The translations under genes and the position numbers were made by a program. DNA of 53,055 bases from Staphylococcus massiliensis CCUG 55927 (GTDB taxonomy: Bacteria > Bacillota > Bacilli > Staphylococcales > Staphylococcaceae): positions 441,013 through 494,067 of the forward strand of contig NZ_JH815593.1 of NCBI RefSeq assembly GCF_000298075.1, in the 5' to 3' direction. Shown in pieces: positions 29,531 to 39,636 of the stretch. The notes under the pieces were generated by a model, which had not been told where the DNA came from, made no database searches, and worked only from the letters and a program-made list of their open reading frames with translations. Numbering within the stretch: position 1 is the stretch's first letter; each line of letters opens with the position of its first letter.

Positions 29531-30319
29531 ATGTATAAAGTGCTTTTATATGATAACGACGCTCAATTCCTTAATACTATGACTAACAATATAAACTGGC
29601 ATGATTATCACTTTTCTAAAGTGCTTTTCGCAAATGAGGGCAAAGAAGCCTTTAAACTCATCTATACACATCATCCTGAACTCGTAATCACAGAGATATG
29701 CATGCCTCAAGACGATGGGTTCACATTGCTACATACTATCCAGGATTACGCGTGTGAGAAAGTAGTCATTTCAGTGTCTAAAGATTTTGATTGTATAAGA
29801 GCCGCACTTAAATTACGAGTTTCTGATTATATCTTGAAGACTGAAGTTATGCACGAGCTCCCTAAATGTCTTGAACAATTTACACTTCGTTCGGTGCATC
29901 AACTCCCAGTGTTCCAGCCTCTAGAGCCGAGAACGTATCATCACTTTTACGTAAATAAAGTGATCGAATTTATGAAACAGAATTATCATACGCATTTTAA
30001 TGTTTCTCATCTCGCAAAAGCCCTTCACGTTAGTGAATCGTATGTAATGCGTATCTTTAAAGCAGAAGTGGGTATTTCAATCAAAGATTATTTAAATCGT
30101 TATCGAACATTAATGGCATTGAACTTCCTTAACCAACATTATAAGCACTATGAGATAGCACAAATGGTTGGCTTTAACGACTACAAGAACTATATTTATC
30201 ACTTTAAAAAGTATGTAGGCGTAACACCAACTTTATATAGAAATATGAGTAGCACTTCTAATAATCAAAAAAAGGCTAAGACATTGAATCATGTCTTAAC
30301 CTTCAATATTAATGATTGA
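29531..30319 (+). CDS. hptR: HptR-like AraC-type response regulator with Glu at the phosphorylation site
   Basis: A 262-residue protein. The receiver domain (1-118) has the acidic pair Asp8/Asp10 and Lys103, but the phosphoacceptor position is Glu55 (VITEICMP) instead of Asp. The C-terminal AraC/XylS domain (about 150-245) has two helix-turn-helix units (VSESYVMRIFK and YEIAQMVGFNDYKNYIYHFKKY). It resembles HptR of S. aureus, which with HptS and HptA activates uhpT in response to glucose-6-phosphate. Here uhpT faces it tail to tail with an 11-bp overlap, but no hptS or hptA lies alongside. Glu may mimic the phosphorylated state, so the protein may be permanently active. Confidence 0.85.
   Translation: MYKVLLYDNDAQFLNTMTNNINWHDYHFSKVLFANEGKEAFKLIYTHHPELVITEICMPQDDGFTLLHTIQDYACEKVVISVSKDFDCIRAALKLRVSDYILKTEVMHELPKCLEQFTLRSVHQLPVFQPLEPRTYHHFYVNKVIEFMKQNYHTHFNVSHLAKALHVSESYVMRIFKAEVGISIKDYLNRYRTLMALNFLNQHYKHYEIAQMVGFNDYKNYIYHFKKYVGVTPTLYRNMSSTSNNQKKAKTLNHVLTFNIND
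30261..30304 (-). terminator. uhpT terminator inside the hptR coding end
   Basis: On the minus strand an 11-12 bp stem (GGTTAAGACAT with ATGTCTTAGCC, one wobble) is followed by seven T residues. It lies wholly within the last codons of hptR, so the uhpT message ends antisense to hptR. Confidence 0.82.
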
Positions 30320-31688
30320 GCGATCGAATTTTCTTTTCCTCAAAGATAGCTACAACTGCGAGTAATATAATGCCGAGTATTAACGCTGCATAGAACACAA
30401 CAAATACGTCCGTCCAACCACTAAGCGTATGTCCAAAAATGTGTAGACCATTCTGTTCAGGGTCAGCAATTGCTGCGAGTCCGACCTTAGCCATCGAATC
30501 ACCAAATAAGTAGGCGAAAGAACCCGTCAATCCGTTTGCCACACTTATGGCACGTTTAGGTACGAAGCCAGTTAGAGAAACGCCGATTAGTAACTGAGGA
30601 CCGAAAATTAATGCACCTAGTAAAAATAATGCGATATTCACCATTAGAACACTTGTCGCATTCATATACATGAGTACTACAAAGGAAATAATAAACATAC
30701 AGCCAACAGCTACTAGAGCACGGCGACCTTTAAGTAAGTCCGATACATAACCCCATAACAAACTCGCTACGAGCGCACCGATTTCAAAGTAAAAAATCGT
30801 ATTGATTGCATCACCTTTATTAAAGTTTAAATGCTCTGAAACGTAGAGTGGTGCCCAGTTATCGATACCTATTCGAATGATATATACGAAGACATTAGAT
30901 ACACATAGTATCCATATGACAGGGTTTCTAAGAATATACTTTTTAAATATCGCAAATTTAGACATTTTAACGGAATCGATATTTTCTTGATCTACTGGTT
31001 CCTCAAAGATATCTTCTGCTTTATTCCATCCAAGTTCCTCTGGGTCGTCTTTACCAATAAAGAGACCTACAATACCTACGAATAAAGCAATCACTGCTGG
31101 GAATATGAACATACCGACTACGTGTCCGTCAAAGAACATATTCGCACCCCAAAGTGCAACACCACCTGCAATAGCACCACCAATATTGTGAGACGTATTC
31201 CAGAAACCTAAGAATCTACCTCTTTTAGGACGTGGTGCCCATCTTGAGATTGTAGAGTAACTCGCTGGGCCACCAGCAGATTGGAATACACCATTTAATC
31301 CCCATAAAACGATGAACAATCCAATTATAGAACCGAAATAACTTAGAACAAACCCCATTGTAAGTACGACGATAGAGGACATTATCAATAGAAAGGACAC
31401 GATCTTTTTCGTGTTACGTCCGTCGACTAAGTAACCGATAACTGTTTTACCGATTCCATACGTGATACTAAAGGCGAGACCTATGTATCCAAGCTCAAGC
31501 GTCGAAAAGCCGATTTCTTCTTTAAGCATTGGTCCGGCTGCTTTAAAGTTGTTACGTATCAAATACATGGCCATATATGCAAAGAACACGACAAAGAAAG
31601 CTTGAAGAAAGTGACGTAGCCATAATTTTCTTTGCATTGCTATAGGTATGTTTTTGAGTGGTATTTTATTAATTTCGAAAAATTTCAT
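30309..31688 (-). CDS. uhpT: Hexose phosphate transporter UhpT
   Basis: A 459-residue major facilitator with 12 membrane helices, closely matching UhpT of S. aureus (family signature region RPKRGRFLGFWNTSHNIGG). It exchanges hexose-6-phosphates for inorganic phosphate and also admits fosfomycin. It overlaps the end of the HptR-like gene by 11 bp and is convergent with it. A GAGGTGATGG ribosome site precedes the ATG. A pair of 12-bp direct repeats upstream is a candidate regulator site. Confidence 0.93.
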   Translation of the reverse strand: MKFFEINKIPLKNIPIAMQRKLWLRHFLQAFFVVFFAYMAMYLIRNNFKAAGPMLKEEIGFSTLELGYIGLAFSITYGIGKTVIGYLVDGRNTKKIVSFLLIMSSIVVLTMGFVLSYFGSIIGLFIVLWGLNGVFQSAGGPASYSTISRWAPRPKRGRFLGFWNTSHNIGGAIAGGVALWGANMFFDGHVVGMFIFPAVIALFVGIVGLFIGKDDPEELGWNKAEDIFEEPVDQENIDSVKMSKFAIFKKYILRNPVIWILCVSNVFVYIIRIGIDNWAPLYVSEHLNFNKGDAINTIFYFEIGALVASLLWGYVSDLLKGRRALVAVGCMFIISFVVLMYMNATSVLMVNIALFLLGALIFGPQLLIGVSLTGFVPKRAISVANGLTGSFAYLFGDSMAKVGLAAIADPEQNGLHIFGHTLSGWTDVFVVFYAALILGIILLAVVAIFEEKKIRSLNH

Positions 31689-31750
31689 ACCATCACCTCA
31701 TTTTATTTAGATTTTCAATTAAGTATAGCAATATTAATTATGTAAATAGA

Positions 31751-31782
31751 ATCCGAAAAACTATTATTTTATACCAAAAACT
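31751..31782 (-). promoter_or_regulatory. Direct-repeat pair upstream of uhpT, candidate HptR operator
   Basis: On the minus strand AGTTTTTGGTAT (31782-31771) and AGTTTTTCGGAT (31762-31751) agree at 10 of 12 bases and are 20 bp apart, about two helical turns, the spacing expected for a two-HTH AraC regulator dimer. They lie upstream of a possible -10 (TATACT near 31723-31728). Confidence 0.5.
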
Positions 31783-31848
31783 GAACTTAAAATGAGGTGG
31801 GTGGGGAATTATGATTAAAATTGAGGATATATATTATAGATGTAATAG

Positions 31849-31897
31849 GGCACATCGTTTAATGATGTGCGTCGGTTTCACTTAAACAAACCGACGC
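31849..31897. other. Two adjoining hairpins between lysA and uhpT
   Basis: A 7-bp stem (GCACATC / GATGTGC, 31850-31870) directly abuts a perfect 10-bp stem (31869-31878 with 31888-31897). Neither has a T run. The lysA-uhpT gap (31689-32037) otherwise holds only the uhpT control region and the lysA terminator. Confidence 0.6.
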
Positions 31898-31967
31898 AAC
31901 TCACTCCAGCGATACACCCTTACACCTAAACCACTTACAAATCCATTCCAATCTAATAACCCTAATC

Positions 31968-32012
31968 CAAAAAGCGCCTATACCGTGAACTTAATCACGA
32001 TATAGACGCTTC
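31968..32012 (-). terminator. Terminator of the lysine operon
   Basis: A long imperfect stem (AAGCG.CTATA..GTGA paired with TCAC..TATAG.CGCTT) is followed on the minus strand by a T run, 26 bp after the lysA stop. Confidence 0.85.
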
Positions 32013-32037
32013 AGACAATCTATCAAACTCTATTAAA

Positions 32038-33303
32038 TTATTTCGTATCGTTAATAATTAATTGACGTAAAGACTGGCGTTTAATCACTTCACGCGCCTT
32101 ACCATCTTTTAAGAAGAAGACAGAAGGTTTCTGCATTTGGTTATAATTTGAAGCCATAGAATAATGATAAGCACCAGTTGATAATACAGCTAGGTAATCA
32201 CCACGTGCTACACTTGATGGTAGCTTAACATCTTTCGCAATTATGTCGCCCGATTCACATAACTTACCGGCAACCGTAACCGTTTTATCCGATTCATCAT
32301 CACGATTCACAAGCTTCACATCGTATTTCGCATCATATAGCGCAGTTCGTATATGATCACTCATACCGCCATCAATTGATACGTATTTATTCACTTCTGG
32401 AATTTCTTTAATCGTGCCAACTTCATATAACGTAACCCCAGCTTCACCTACAATTGAACGTCCTGGTTCTATCGCAATTTCAGGTAGTGGATAACCAATA
32501 GAGTCACTCACAGACTTTAAGCTATCCGTAATCTTCTTAATACCTGATTCAATAAGGAATGACGTATCACCGTCAACGTAACGGATACTGAAACCGCCAC
32601 CTAAATTCAAGATATCAACTTTGATATCATTTTCCTTCAACCAGTTTAAAACAATTTCAGCAGTTTCAATCATACCGTCAGTTTCTTCAATTTGAGAACC
32701 GATATGGAAGTGAATTCCTTTTAAATTTAATTTTTTAGAAGCGTTAATTTGATCAACCGCTTCTTTAGCAAGGCCTTTTGCAAGAGAAAGCCCAAACTTG
32801 CTATCTTCCTGACCAGTACGGATAAACTCGTGCGTATGCGCCTCAACGCCTGGATTGACACGAATTAATACGTCAACTTGTTCTGACGCATAACGGTCGA
32901 TTAAAGCGATCTCATCAAGTGCATCGACTACAAAGTAACCAATACCTTGTTCGAGCGCATAACGAATTTCATGTTTCGTCTTATTGTTACCGTGAAAGTG
33001 AATATGCTTTGGATCAAAGCCAGCTTCGAGTGCTGTGTACAATTCACCCTCAGACACAACGTCTAACTCAAGATTTTCTTCTTGTACAAGTTTTACCATT
33101 TGAATACATGTAAATGCCTTAGATGCATATGAAATGGAATAGTTTAAGCCACTTTCTTGAAAAGCCTTATGGTAACGTCTCATTTGTTCACGAATTTGAT
33201 CTTCATCATAAACAATCGTTGGGGTACCAAAGCTTTGAGCTAAAGTACGTAAACTTGTACCGCCCATCGCGAGTTCGCCACGTTTATTATAATTAACAAC
33301 CAT
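32038..33303 (-). CDS. lysA: Diaminopimelate decarboxylase
   Basis: A 421-residue PLP enzyme that makes L-lysine from meso-diaminopimelate. Lys62 in SYASKAF binds PLP; HFHIGSQI, LGGGFSIRY, the EPGRS phosphate-binding motif and KLCESGD with the substrate-contact Cys are present. It is the last gene of the operon; its ATG overlaps the alr stop (TAATG), with an AGGAG site upstream. Confidence 0.95.
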   Translation of the reverse strand: MVVNYNKRGELAMGGTSLRTLAQSFGTPTIVYDEDQIREQMRRYHKAFQESGLNYSISYASKAFTCIQMVKLVQEENLELDVVSEGELYTALEAGFDPKHIHFHGNNKTKHEIRYALEQGIGYFVVDALDEIALIDRYASEQVDVLIRVNPGVEAHTHEFIRTGQEDSKFGLSLAKGLAKEAVDQINASKKLNLKGIHFHIGSQIEETDGMIETAEIVLNWLKENDIKVDILNLGGGFSIRYVDGDTSFLIESGIKKITDSLKSVSDSIGYPLPEIAIEPGRSIVGEAGVTLYEVGTIKEIPEVNKYVSIDGGMSDHIRTALYDAKYDVKLVNRDDESDKTVTVAGKLCESGDIIAKDVKLPSSVARGDYLAVLSTGAYHYSMASNYNQMQKPSVFFLKDGKAREVIKRQSLRQLIINDTK

Positions 33304-34376
33304 TATACATACTCCTTTATTAAAGAATCATGATTCATTGCACTTAATTGTTCGGAGTTAGCGCCAACTCCTTTGAAAGTGAACTCATCAATTCTGATAT
33401 CATTATTATATAAAATTACGTCATCTTCTGCATGGACAGTGTCATCTACTTCGACAAACATATGACTCATCATAAGCCCACGAATCGGATAACGCTTGCC
33501 ATTAATAATTGCTTCTTGGCCTTTTGCGCGCGCTTTTAGAATGCCATCACCATAGCCAATATCGACTACAGCTAATTTCGTATTTTCCTTAACTTCGTAT
33601 GTAAAACTGTATCCGCAATAATCACCTTGCTTCAGATCTCTTACTTGTATCACTTTACCACTAACAGTGAGCGATTGCTTGATTAAAGCAAGGGATAATT
33701 GGCTGTAGGGACGAGAACCATATAACGCTATACCAATTCGCGCATGCGTGTGATGGGGGAAGACACCATCTTCACGATAGTAACTTGCACTGTTTTGAGC
33801 GTGTATATAATCAAATGTATAGCCTTGATTTAAAAGGGCGTCTACAATTTCTAACCAATCGCGCTTTTCTGTTTCATATTCTGGTACATCAAATTCATCT
33901 GCATAACCGAAATGTGTCCATAGTCCAACGATATTCATTTTATGAGATTGGTCGTTATTCGCGTGATCTTCAAGTACTTCAAGAATCTCACTATAGTTAT
34001 GTAATCCTGAACGATGTAACAAATTTTCAAATTCTAAATGAACGGACACACCCGCTAATTCCTTCTTATTATAATAGTAGAAATCTAGCGACGGAAGGGT
34101 CATTTGAATGCGATACTTACGCAATAAATCGAATTCAAACGTAGGGTTCATTAGAAAAATGGTCGCATCGTCTGTAAGTTTACGGACACGAATCGCTTCT
34201 TTAAGTGACGTTGTGCTAAACGTGTTAATGCCTGCCTTTAAAAATTGTTTCACTGAAAACTCAAGATCGTAATGGTAGGCGTTATTCTTCACAACAGCCA
34301 TGATTGAATTGTTCGAAACAACATTTTTAGCGTTATCAAGAAATTGTGCCGTGTTAACTGACCATGTGGCTGTCAT
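33303..34376 (-). CDS. alr: Alanine racemase-like PLP enzyme of the lysine operon (Alr2 type)
   Basis: A 357-residue fold-type III PLP protein. Lys30 in [10 protein letters not shown] is the PLP lysine and Tyr in GYGDG the second catalytic residue candidate. The region usually written CMDQ reads [12 protein letters not shown], as I recall from the Alr2 paralogue in S. aureus rather than the main alanine racemase. Its true substrate inside a diaminopimelate operon is open: it may racemise alanine or another amino acid. It overlaps lysA and starts 4 bp after the deacetylase gene. Confidence 0.82.
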   Translation of the reverse strand: MTATWSVNTAQFLDNAKNVVSNNSIMAVVKNNAYHYDLEFSVKQFLKAGINTFSTTSLKEAIRVRKLTDDATIFLMNPTFEFDLLRKYRIQMTLPSLDFYYYNKKELAGVSVHLEFENLLHRSGLHNYSEILEVLEDHANNDQSHKMNIVGLWTHFGYADEFDVPEYETEKRDWLEIVDALLNQGYTFDYIHAQNSASYYREDGVFPHHTHARIGIALYGSRPYSQLSLALIKQSLTVSGKVIQVRDLKQGDYCGYSFTYEVKENTKLAVVDIGYGDGILKARAKGQEAIINGKRYPIRGLMMSHMFVEVDDTVHAEDDVILYNNDIRIDEFTFKGVGANSEQLSAMNHDSLIKEYV

Positions 34377-34380
34377 AGTT

Positions 34381-35529
34381 TCACTCCTCGTTAAAATGCA
34401 TTAGTAACTGTTCATAAAAATTCGCCACATCTACTAATATCTTTTCATCAAAGTTAAGTGTAGATGTGTGTAAACCTGTCACGAAGTCCTTGTCAACATT
34501 GCGCGTACCAAAGAACACGAAGTAACTTGGCGCAATTTGATTATAGAAACTGAAATCTTCACCGAAGAGGTAAGGTTCTTCGTTAAATACAGGCTCAAGT
34601 TGATTTAATTCTAAACTACGTAATACGTGGTCTTTTAATACAGGCGCATTCATCGTAGGTGGGTAACCGACCTCAAATTTTAATTCACAAGAAACACCAT
34701 ATAACGCTTTGACGCTCTCAGAAATTTTCTTCATTTGTTCCTGAATAATGCTGAGATCATCCATATCATATGTACGAATCGTACCTTCTAAATAACCATT
34801 ACTTGGCACGGTATTGATCGCTTCACCCGCGCTAAAGCGACCGATATGGACGATATTACGTTTTAAACCATTTAAATGAAAGTGTTGAATTTGAGTCAAT
34901 TGCGTAATCACATGCGCCAACGCTTCGCTTGTTGCGCGCCCTTGTTCTTTATTCGCAACGTGGCTTGAAAGACCTTTTAAAAAGAAACGATACTCAGTCG
35001 CACTTGCGGTAAGTTCATGATCCTTAACGACAACTTTGCCTTCTTCTTCAAAAGGCATGACGTGAACGCCAAAGATTGCGTTGATATCATCCTTTGAAAA
35101 GGCACCTTCTTGAATGAGAAGGTTAGCGCCGCCACCACTTTCTTCTGCAGGTTGGAAAATGAAGATCACATTGTGAGGAAGCGCACCCTTGTCATAAAGC
35201 GCTTTACAACGTGTGACAAATAGCATGAGGGCAGTCGTATGACCGTCGTGACCACAAGCGTGCATGCGACCTTCATGTTGACTCTTGTAAGACACGTCAT
35301 TCTCTTCAGTAATCGGTAGTGCATCGATATCCGCTCGAAACGCTATGGTCTTGTCACTGTTACCTTCAAGGCGACCGATTACGCCTGTTTGAAGAGGGCG
35401 TTCATAAGGAATTTCTAACTCTTCAAGAAAGTTAACGATATAAGCCGTTGTATCAAATTCTTGAAGACTAACCTCGGGATATTGATGTAAGTGACGACGG
35501 TGGTGTGTCACAAATTCTAAATCTGTCAT
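34381..35529 (-). CDS. N-acetyldiaminopimelate deacetylase (M20 family)
   Basis: A 382-residue M20 metallopeptidase-fold amidohydrolase. Metal-binding motifs ACGHDGHT and PAEESGGG are present, and the C-terminal [11 protein letters not shown] carries the last metal His. In the acetylase variant of lysine synthesis this enzyme removes the acetyl group from N-acetyl-LL-diaminopimelate. The same gene is often labelled hipO or ykuR-like. The operon context with dapD makes this role far more likely than hippurate hydrolysis. Confidence 0.88.
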   Translation of the reverse strand: MTDLEFVTHHRRHLHQYPEVSLQEFDTTAYIVNFLEELEIPYERPLQTGVIGRLEGNSDKTIAFRADIDALPITEENDVSYKSQHEGRMHACGHDGHTTALMLFVTRCKALYDKGALPHNVIFIFQPAEESGGGANLLIQEGAFSKDDINAIFGVHVMPFEEEGKVVVKDHELTASATEYRFFLKGLSSHVANKEQGRATSEALAHVITQLTQIQHFHLNGLKRNIVHIGRFSAGEAINTVPSNGYLEGTIRTYDMDDLSIIQEQMKKISESVKALYGVSCELKFEVGYPPTMNAPVLKDHVLRSLELNQLEPVFNEEPYLFGEDFSFYNQIAPSYFVFFGTRNVDKDFVTGLHTSTLNFDEKILVDVANFYEQLLMHFNEE

Positions 35530-35555
35530 AAACTCAACCTTTCATAACATACTAG

Positions 35556-35599
35556 GTAAAAAACTAAGCGAATATCCAAAGCACGGACTTCGCTTAGTT
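35556..35599 (-). terminator. Terminator inside the lysine operon, between dapD and the deacetylase gene
   Basis: A perfect 11-bp stem (35562-35572 with 35589-35599) is followed on the minus strand by six T residues. It lies in the only sizeable gap of the operon (80 bp) and should reduce expression of the three downstream genes. Confidence 0.85.
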
Positions 35600-35609
35600 A
35601 GAAAGAATA

Positions 35610-36329
35610 TTATTGATTTAAATTTCTTAATGCTGAAACAATTTCACGCTTAGAGTCTTCAACGTCAGTCGCTTTTTTAATTACTTTAGCCGGAGTACCT
35701 GCTACAACTGAATTCTCTGGAACATCTTGCGTTACGATTGCACCTGCAGCAACGATAGAACCTTTACCAACGCGTACGCCTTCAAGAATAACTGCGTTCG
35801 CACCGATTAATACGTCGTCTTCGATAACAACTGGTGATGCGCTAGGTGGTTCAATTACGCCAGCTAATACAGCGCCTGCACCAACGTGCACGTTTTTACC
35901 TGTTGTAGCGCGTCCGCCTAATGTCGCGTTCATATCAATCATTGTGCCTTCGCCAACTACAGCACCAATGTTAATCGTAGCACCCATCATGACTACAGCA
36001 CCGTCACCGATTGTCGCATGTTCACGGATAAAAGCACCTGGCTCGATACGAGCGTTTGTATTTGTTAAGTCTTTCATAGGGATAGCAGAATTACGGCGAT
36101 CCATTTCAATTTCGAATTCTTCAATGACTGTTTCGTTTTGCTCATAGAACGCTTTCCAATCATCCGCTTCGCAGAATACGACTTTAGAACGTTCCGCACC
36201 AAATACTTTAAATGTGTCCGGGAATGTGACTTCACTAAATTCACCGTTCATATATACTTTTAACGGTGTTGATTTCTTAGCCTCACTAATATATTGGATA
36301 ATTTCCTCTGCAGTAAAATCTTTAACCAT
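35610..36329 (-). CDS. dapD: Tetrahydrodipicolinate N-acetyltransferase
   Basis: A 239-residue left-handed beta-helix acyltransferase. The hexapeptide repeats span about 90-205 ([20 protein letters not shown] and following). It acetylates tetrahydrodipicolinate, the first step of the acetylase branch, which fits the deacetylase encoded next. It begins 3 bp after dapB. Confidence 0.94.
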   Translation of the reverse strand: MVKDFTAEEIIQYISEAKKSTPLKVYMNGEFSEVTFPDTFKVFGAERSKVVFCEADDWKAFYEQNETVIEEFEIEMDRRNSAIPMKDLTNTNARIEPGAFIREHATIGDGAVVMMGATINIGAVVGEGTMIDMNATLGGRATTGKNVHVGAGAVLAGVIEPPSASPVVIEDDVLIGANAVILEGVRVGKGSIVAAGAIVTQDVPENSVVAGTPAKVIKKATDVEDSKREIVSALRNLNQ

Positions 36330-36332
36330 CTC

Positions 36333-37070
36333 TTAATTCGCTCCTTTGTTTAAATTATCAAATGTGTAATAGCCATTAGGCTTGTCAACTAGTGTCAATG
36401 CTGCTTGAATCGCACCATTTGCGAAGATATCTTTAGACTGCGCACGATGTGTTAGGGTGATTGTTTCATCAATACCTGCGAAGAGTACATCATGTTCACC
36501 CACAATCGTACCACCACGAAGGGCGTGAACGCCAATCTCATTGTTTGTACGCTTACTATTTTTCTCATGACGATTATGTTCTTGATAAACGTCTTGTCGT
36601 AACGACTCGATGACATCGTATAGTTTCACAAGCGTACCACTTGGGGCGTCTACCTTTTGATTATGATGCGCTTCAGTTAACTCAATATCATAATCATTGA
36701 GTAGGGGAACTGCCACTTCTAACAACTTCGTTAAGACATGAATACCATAACTCATGTTCGCGCTGAAGAAGACGGGCATATCTTGACCAAGCTCTTGTAA
36801 GCGTTCAATAATTTGTTCCTTTTCACCAGTTGTTGCGATAACAAGTGGTAATTTGAAATCTTCTTTTAATAATAGAAGTAATAGTTCCGGATTTGAAAAG
36901 TCGATAGCGACATCCGCAAGCTCCTCAACATCCTTAATTGAATGATAGACAGGGTAGGGATATGATTTATCACTTTTCACAATCACACCTACAACTTCAT
37001 GACCACTTTCTTCCGCTAATCTTGCAACACGTTTATTCATTGCACCGTAACCGATTAATGCGATTTTCAT
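36333..37070 (-). CDS. dapB: 4-hydroxy-tetrahydrodipicolinate reductase
   Basis: A 245-residue NAD(P)H-dependent reductase. N-terminal Rossmann GYGAMNKRV loop, [14 protein letters not shown] as the catalytic and substrate-binding segment, and GGTIVGEH near the end. The length and the N-terminal loop are those of the staphylococcal type. It lies between dapA and dapD with gaps of 3 bp. Confidence 0.94.
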   Translation of the reverse strand: MKIALIGYGAMNKRVARLAEESGHEVVGVIVKSDKSYPYPVYHSIKDVEELADVAIDFSNPELLLLLLKEDFKLPLVIATTGEKEQIIERLQELGQDMPVFFSANMSYGIHVLTKLLEVAVPLLNDYDIELTEAHHNQKVDAPSGTLVKLYDVIESLRQDVYQEHNRHEKNSKRTNNEIGVHALRGGTIVGEHDVLFAGIDETITLTHRAQSKDIFANGAIQAALTLVDKPNGYYTFDNLNKGAN

Positions 37071-37073
37071 GAA

Positions 37074-37955
<882 letters not shown>

Positions 37956-38942
37956 TTATGCTCCTTTCGAATTTAATAATTGTTCTAAGATTTGAACTGC
38001 GTTTAATGCTGCACCTTTTAATAAGTTATCCGACGTACACCATACGTGGAAAGTGTTTGGAAGTGATTGGTCTTGGCGAATACGTCCGACAAAAATCTCA
38101 TCCTTACCAGTTGAGTGGATAGCTAAAGGATACTCGTTATTCTCAGGATTATCGACTAAAACGACACGATCATCTTTGTCAAATACGTCTTGGATAGCTT
38201 GAACTGTCGCTTCTTTGTCTAACGTAACGTTGATATGCACGCTATGACTGTCTTGAACAGGTACACGTACACATGTCGCCGTTACGTTTAAGTCAGGTAA
38301 GTTTAAAATTTTACGTGTTTCATCAATCATTTTCTTTTCTTCTTTCGTATAGCCATCTTCTAAAAAGACATCGATATGAGGTAACACGTTGTTGTAGATA
38401 GGGTGAGGGTATGCTTCTGGAGCTTTACCGTTTGCACCTTCCTCAAGATCGCGTTTACCTTTGACACCTGAACCTGATACCGCTTGATATGTTGTGTAAG
38501 CAACACGATTTAAACCGAAAGCTTCATCTAATAATTTCAGTGGTACCACTGATTGAATTGTAGAACAGTTCGGGTTTGCGATAATCTTACGTTCAAGCTT
38601 AGGTGCGTTAACCTCAGGTACGATGAGATCGATATCTTCAGTCATACGCCATTGACTCGAGTTGTCTATTACAATTGCACCATGTTGTTCGAATAATGGA
38701 GCGAATGTTTTACTTGTGCCGCCACCAGCACTCATAATTACATAGTCAAAATTGCCATCAGTCTTATCCTCAGTAAGTTCTTGAACCGTGTACGTTTTAC
38801 CATCGAATTCAACTTCTTGTCCTGCTGATCGCTTTGATGAAAAAAGCACAAGTGAATCGTAAGAAATGTTTTTACGTTTAATCGTTTCCAAAACATTTCT
38901 TCCTACTAATCCTGTTGCGCCTACTACTGCTAAATTTGCCAT
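37956..38942 (-). CDS. asd: Aspartate-semialdehyde dehydrogenase
   Basis: A 328-residue enzyme that reduces aspartyl phosphate to aspartate semialdehyde. NAD(P)-binding GATGLVGR at 8-15, active-site Cys126 in NPNCSTIQ, and a catalytic His in the C-terminal domain. The ATG at 38942 is chosen because AGGAGTGA is nine bases before it; the in-frame ATG at 38948 is too close. It is the first gene after the lysine riboswitch; the usual lysC is absent from this place. Confidence 0.94.
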   Translation of the reverse strand: MANLAVVGATGLVGRNVLETIKRKNISYDSLVLFSSKRSAGQEVEFDGKTYTVQELTEDKTDGNFDYVIMSAGGGTSKTFAPLFEQHGAIVIDNSSQWRMTEDIDLIVPEVNAPKLERKIIANPNCSTIQSVVPLKLLDEAFGLNRVAYTTYQAVSGSGVKGKRDLEEGANGKAPEAYPHPIYNNVLPHIDVFLEDGYTKEEKKMIDETRKILNLPDLNVTATCVRVPVQDSHSVHINVTLDKEATVQAIQDVFDKDDRVVLVDNPENNEYPLAIHSTGKDEIFVGRIRQDQSLPNTFHVWCTSDNLLKGAALNAVQILEQLLNSKGA

Positions 38943-39058
38943 TGACATTCACTCCTAAAAATAAATATAAAAATTTTAAAATTCTGAAACTTTTAATTGT
39001 AATTTAGACCAATTTCATATTTTAAAACAAACATTCGACACAGAGTACAATAGAATAT

Positions 39059-39290
39059 AAAAAAACAAGTTCGGGTGCGCCGAACTTGTTATATCTATAT
39101 ACAAGTGATGCACTCCATTATCTTTCAAATAATGACAGACTCTCAGCTCTTAACCATAGAATCCAATAAATGAAATCTGCTACATCATTTATTTCGGCAT
39201 CTCACCCTTTCATAACCAGCCACTAGCAGGTGGTCATCTGGCTATTACTGATGATTGATGCGCCTCATCAATATCATATTCAATTGGTAT
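39059..39290 (-). promoter_or_regulatory. Lysine riboswitch (L box) with terminator
   Basis: Read on the minus strand, the leader contains the L-box landmarks: GAUGAGGCGCAUCAA, a long P2 arm, AAAGGGUGAGAUGCCGAAAU, and the closing GGAGUGCAUCACUU. A perfect terminator (39064-39071 with 39083-39090 and a T run to 39059) follows. ACUUGU just before it can pair with ACAAGU of the terminator, forming the antiterminator. High lysine would end transcription before asd. The assignment is by eye; no covariance model was run. Confidence 0.92.
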
Positions 39291-39297
39291 GGTTTAC

Positions 39298-39326
39298 ATT
39301 ATACATAAACCCACATGTCCTGTAAA
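39298..39326 (-). promoter_or_regulatory. Promoter of the lysine operon
   Basis: On the minus strand TTTACA (39326-39321) and TATAAT (39303-39298) are separated by 17 bp, giving a start just upstream of the L-box aptamer. Confidence 0.75.
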
Positions 39327-39347
39327 CTCATTTGACAGAAAATTTAG

Positions 39348-39500
39348 AAACTCTTACGCATTTATGCGTTAGAGTTTCTTATGGGGAGCGAGATAGAAGG
39401 CGGGAACCGACTTCGTTTTCGAGCCCTCGCAAGGCTGACTAGATTGCTTGGAAGCTTGAAAAGCGCATCAAGCATTCAGTCAGCTACTGCGCATTGAGCT
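39348..39500. repeat. Palindrome plus degenerate intergenic repeat between the L box and the esterase gene
   Basis: A long perfect palindrome (AAACTCTTACGCAT with its complement, around 39349-39378) is followed by a GC-richer stretch with GGCTGACT/AGTCAGC arms (39433-39485). The layout, hairpin then GGGAGCGAGATAGAA-like text, recalls the intergenic repeats common in staphylococci. It has no coding frame. The rest of the 39300-39700 gap holds only promoter-like sequence. Confidence 0.5.
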
Positions 39501-39586
39501 TTATAGAAGAAAGTATACTTAAATTCTAGAAAAAAATTCAAACAATCCAAATTATATCTAAAGGGCTTTTCAAAAAGTAAAAATTT

Positions 39587-39636
39587 AACACTTTAAGAAA
39601 GTGTTTCAAATTAAACTTTCACGTTATAAGAAAGTT
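39587..39636 (+). promoter_or_regulatory. Two inverted repeats ahead of the esterase gene
   Basis: AACACTTT-AAG-AAAGTGTT (39587-39605) is perfect; AACTTTC-9 bp-GAAAGTT (39614-39636) is also perfect. Both share the ACTTT/AAAGT core and lie just upstream of a TATAAT (39654-39659), so they look like a double operator. Confidence 0.55.

Noticed and set aside
34381..35529. Hippurate hydrolase
   Set aside because: The M20 fold is shared, but location between dapD and lysA fits N-acetyldiaminopimelate deacetylase.
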